From assembly GCF_900090145.1 (NCBI RefSeq), contig NZ_FMHI01000002.1, forward strand, positions 1-64,000: 64,000 nt of DNA, written 5' to 3'. Positions 61,755-64,000 of the stretch are shown here, one piece after another. A program made the translations under genes and the position numbers. Origin of the DNA: Streptomyces sp. WMMB 322. Lineage in GTDB: Bacteria; Actinomycetota; Actinomycetes; Streptomycetales; Streptomycetaceae. How positions within the stretch are numbered: position 1 is the stretch's first letter; the number at the start of each line of letters is the position of its first letter. The notes beneath the pieces are model-generated. The model had not been told where the DNA came from. It worked only from the letters and a program-made list of their open reading frames with translations, and ran no database searches.

Positions 61755-62588
61755 TCAGGCCGCGGCGAGTTCCCGTTCGCTCCGGGGTTCGAGGTCGGCG
61801 TCGACCTCTTCACGGAGCCGGCGGCAGGTGCGGCTGAGCAGCCGGGAGACGTGCATCTGTGAGACGCCGAGCTGGTCGGCGATCTTCGTCTGCGTCATGT
61901 CGCAGAAGAAGCGCATGTACAGGATGCGGCGCTCCCGTTCGGGCAGCCGCTTCAGTCGTGGCTTGACCGCCTCACGGAAGACGACGCGGTCGAAGCCCGG
62001 CTCGGCGCGGCCGAGGGTGTCAGCCAGGGTGTATCCGTCGTCGGAGCCCGGCAGTTCGGCGTCCAGGGAAAGGGCGGAGTAGCTCTCCAGCGCCTCCAGC
62101 CCGACCAGTACGTCCTCCTCGGACATGCGGGCGTGCTCGGCAATCTGCGCGACGGTGGGGCTGCGGTCACCCGCCTCCAGGCTCAACTCGCGGCGGCTCG
62201 TACGCACGCGGTTGCGCAACTCCTGTACGCGGCGCGGCACATGCAGCCCCCACGTGTGATCACGGAAGTGACGCTTGAGTTCGCCGACGATGGTGGGGAT
62301 CGCGAAGCTCTCGAAGGCGCACCCGCGGTCGGGGTCGTAGCGGTCGACGGCCTTCACCAGCCCCAGCGAGGCGACCTGCTGCAAGTCCTCCAGCGACTCC
62401 CCGCGATTACGGAACCGCTGCGCGAGACGCTCCGCCATCGGCATCCATGCCTCGACCACCTGCTGCTTGAGCCTTACCTTCTCCGGCCCTTCGGGGAGCG
62501 CCACGATGCGGCTGAAGTCCGCAGTGGTGTCAGGAGCGTCATGGTGGGGGTGACGGGCTCGCCGAGTGCGCATCTGTACAGGTGACAT
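61755..62588 (-). CDS. RNA polymerase sigma factor, SigB/SigF family
   Basis: This 277-residue protein starts MSPVQMRTRRARHPHH at ATG 62588 (AAGGACG upstream). Region 2 is clear (LQQVASLGLVKAVDRYDPDRGCAFESFAIPTIVGELKRHFRD). Region 3 is THRR-like with VRTSRRELSLEAGDRSPTVAQIAEHARM, and region 4 ends with TKIADQLGVSQMHVSRLLSRTCRRLRE. This family controls sporulation and stress genes in streptomycetes and is regulated by anti-sigma factors. As I recall, sigF lies between tadA and this position in S. coelicolor, in which case the element interrupts a conserved neighbourhood. Confidence 0.92.
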   Translation of the reverse strand: MSPVQMRTRRARHPHHDAPDTTADFSRIVALPEGPEKVRLKQQVVEAWMPMAERLAQRFRNRGESLEDLQQVASLGLVKAVDRYDPDRGCAFESFAIPTIVGELKRHFRDHTWGLHVPRRVQELRNRVRTSRRELSLEAGDRSPTVAQIAEHARMSEEDVLVGLEALESYSALSLDAELPGSDDGYTLADTLGRAEPGFDRVVFREAVKPRLKRLPERERRILYMRFFCDMTQTKIADQLGVSQMHVSRLLSRTCRRLREEVDADLEPRSERELAAA

Positions 62589-63106
62589 CGTCCTTGTGTC
62601 CTCTTCCCTCCGGTGTACTGCGTCCGAGCGGACACCGCGGGAGAAGGACACGAGCGGGCCGGACCGCTTCACGGTCCGGGGCCGGGACAGAGTCCCGCTC
62701 CCGCGGATGTGCCTTCTTGCCGAAGCACTGCTGGTCGCCGTCTGCCCGGGTCCGTCACCGGCAAACGTGAGCGATCCGAATTCGTGTTGCCGCGTCATAT
62801 TGCCCTGGCCAGAAGGGTGTTGAGCACTCGCCTCGTCTTGCACGGCTCCTGGACGGGCACTCGACGAGTGCACGGCGACGACCCGTGCCGCGGCTGCCTC
62901 CGGGGAGTCGGAACCGGCGGTGCGGGGCGGGGATTTCGGCCAGATCGCGGTCGGCTGCGCGCGACCGGTTTCCGCTGAAGCAGGTGAGTCACCCGGAGGT
63001 CCGGTTCTCAACCGGACCGTCGAGAAGGGGCGTTGTGCGGTCCCGGAACTGACCGACAGGCCGCCGACAGGCCGACAGGCCAACAGGACGAACCAAGGGG
63101 GTACTC
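62589..63106. other. Gene-free divergent region between sigma factor and hemerythrin gene
   Basis: 518 bases with promoters for both directions; AT-richer around 62750-62810. No gene, RNA or clear operator is seen. SigB-type promoters may be present but cannot be assigned confidently by eye. Confidence 0.4.
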
Positions 63107-63733
63107 GTGAGCAACGCGGCCCAGGAACGCGCGGAAGCGGCGCTGCTTCCGGAGGACGACGTCATCGGAATCCTGCTGAGCCAGCATGCCCGCATCCGGG
63201 ACCTGTTCACCGACGTGCACAGGGCGCAGGGCGAGGCGAAGAGGGCGAAGTTCGACGAGTTGCGGGCGCTGCTGGCCGTCCACGAGACGGCCGAGGAGAT
63301 GATCCTGCGCCCGGTCGCCGAGAAGGAAGCCGGAGAGAAGGAGGCGGACGCCCGCAACGAGGAGGAGGCGGAAGCGAACAGGGCGCTGGCCGAGTTGGAG
63401 CGGCTGGACATCGCCGGCCCCCGATTCGAGGCGAAGCTGGGCGAGTTGGAGAGGGCCGTCGGCGAACACGCCGGTCGCGAGGAGCACGAGGAGTTCCCGC
63501 CCCTGCGTGCCGGGTGTTCGGCCGAGCAGTTGCGGAGCATGGGCAGGAGGCTGCTGACGGCGGAGAAGGCCGCCCCGACGCATCCGCACCCGGCCGCGGC
63601 CGGTTCCCCCGCCGCCCAGTGGGCCGTCGGCCCGTTCGCCTCTCTGCTGGACCGGGCGAGGGACGCGCTCTCGTCGCCGTCGGAGGGCCTGATGGGTACG
63701 GGCCCGGCCTCGCTCGGCCGGGAGGACCGCTGA
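63107..63733 (+). CDS. Hemerythrin HHE domain protein
   Basis: This 208-residue protein starts at GTG 63107 (AAGGGGG upstream). The N-terminal half matches the hemerythrin-like HHE family: LLSQHARIRDLFTDVHRAQGEAKRAKFDELRALLAVHETAEEMILRPVA supplies His/Glu iron ligands (HAR, HET..EE), and EHAGREEHEEFPPL supplies the later pair. Such proteins bind di-iron and oxygen or sense redox. A Pro/His-rich spacer and a short C-terminal region follow. It is divergent from the sigma factor, a pairing seen with stress-regulated genes. Confidence 0.85.
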   Translation: MSNAAQERAEAALLPEDDVIGILLSQHARIRDLFTDVHRAQGEAKRAKFDELRALLAVHETAEEMILRPVAEKEAGEKEADARNEEEAEANRALAELERLDIAGPRFEAKLGELERAVGEHAGREEHEEFPPLRAGCSAEQLRSMGRRLLTAEKAAPTHPHPAAAGSPAAQWAVGPFASLLDRARDALSSPSEGLMGTGPASLGREDR

Positions 63734-63756
63734 CCGGCCCACGGGGAACGCCGACG

Positions 63757-63799
63757 GCCGGGCCCGCGGCATCCGGCCCGCGATGTGCGCGGGCCCGGC
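63757..63799 (+). terminator. Hairpin terminator of hemerythrin gene
   Basis: 12-base arms GCCGGGCCCGCG and complement flank a 19-base loop, starting 23 bases after the stop codon. The loop contains an inner GGCCCG pair. Confidence 0.65.
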
Positions 63800-63924
63800 G
63801 CCCCGCGCACGCCTGATGCCGGTCTCCCGTGGTACCCGGAGGGTCTCCTGCGGCACCTGGTCGTGGAGGCAGTCCACCGGACCGGTCGGGGCCGGCGTCC
63901 GCGGGCCGGACGAAGGAGGGTGTC

Positions 63925-64000
63925 ATGACGGTGCCGGTGCCGCACGGCGCGGCGGAGACCCACTTCGTGGGCAACGCGACCCTGCTGCTGCGCTACGGAC
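63925..64000 (+). CDS. Start of metallo-beta-lactamase-fold protein (cut by window end)
   Basis: ATG 63925 is preceded by GAAGGAGGG (63912-63920). The 25 visible residues, ending THFVGNATLLLRYG, match the opening of MBL-fold hydrolases (family pattern FxGNATxLLRxGG). The metal-binding HxHxDH motif lies beyond the window, so the assignment is provisional. Confidence 0.6.
   Translation, partial: MTVPVPHGAAETHFVGNATLLLRYG

Noticed and set aside
60312..61837. Long open frames with repeated WRARN/ALEGSQ motifs across CRISPR array 3
   Set aside because: They are translations of the repeat; periodic 22-residue pattern equals repeat plus spacer. No ribosome site or codon bias. The same holds for frames in array 1.

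Overview
The window is about 72% G+C, with GTG/TTG starts, overlapping ATGA/GTGA gene junctions and many actinomycete families (XRE-DUF397 pair, GlgC, geosmin synthase, SigB/SigF-type sigma factor, DUF2637 spread protein, several GntR regulators). It looks like the chromosome of a Streptomyces or close relative. All family calls come from reading the sequence and from memory of the families; no database search was run.

Left chromosomal part (1-28.6 kb): two tandem small secreted proteins; glutathione-independent formaldehyde dehydrogenase; an Fpg/Nei DNA glycosylase; a berberine-bridge-type FAD oxidase; a frameshifted XRE/DUF5753 regulator beside an intact DUF397 gene; a coupled pair of an AlbA_2/ATPase-type protein and a ParA-like ATPase; a sodium:solute symporter with a DUF485-like partner; glgC; a two-component system; a secreted helical protein; geosmin synthase; a TPR protein; a membrane acyltransferase; a secreted M28 peptidase; a VapB-like protein and a LytR C-terminal-domain protein; upp; a TadA-associated protein; tadA; and tRNA-Ser(CGA).

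Integrated element (28638-61704): a 101-bp perfect direct repeat, from the anticodon loop of tRNA-Ser through its terminator, recurs 32,966 bp downstream. The segment between is best read as an actinomycete integrative and conjugative element (AICE) inserted in the tRNA gene. It holds a complete type I-B-like CRISPR-Cas locus (operon cas6-cas8-cas7-cas5-cas3-cas4-cas1-cas2, minus strand) and three CRISPR arrays sharing one leader type. Array 1 (19 repeats) follows cas2 at the left end, array 2 (7 repeats) lies upstream of cas6, and array 3 (21 repeats) is 21 kb away at the right end. Between arrays 2 and 3 lies the AICE backbone: tyrosine integrase, excisionase-like HTH protein, DnaB-N/DUF3987 replication protein, small membrane proteins, an FtsK/TraB translocase and a DUF2637 spread-like protein. 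The backbone also carries three GntR regulators, a glycosyltransferase, an FkbM methyltransferase, a run of very small genes and an XRE/TPR regulator. A gene-free 1.3-kb stretch with strong dyads and a GCTAGC-motif cluster beside traB are candidates for replication or transfer loci.

Right chromosomal part (61.7-64 kb): a SigB/SigF-family sigma factor, a hemerythrin-domain protein, and the start of a probable metallo-beta-lactamase-fold protein cut by the window end.

The most notable features are a whole CRISPR-Cas system apparently carried as cargo on a mobile element, a cas1/cas2 junction that has lost its usual stop and start, a 128-bp two-spacer duplication in array 3, and directly oriented leaders flanking the AICE backbone.
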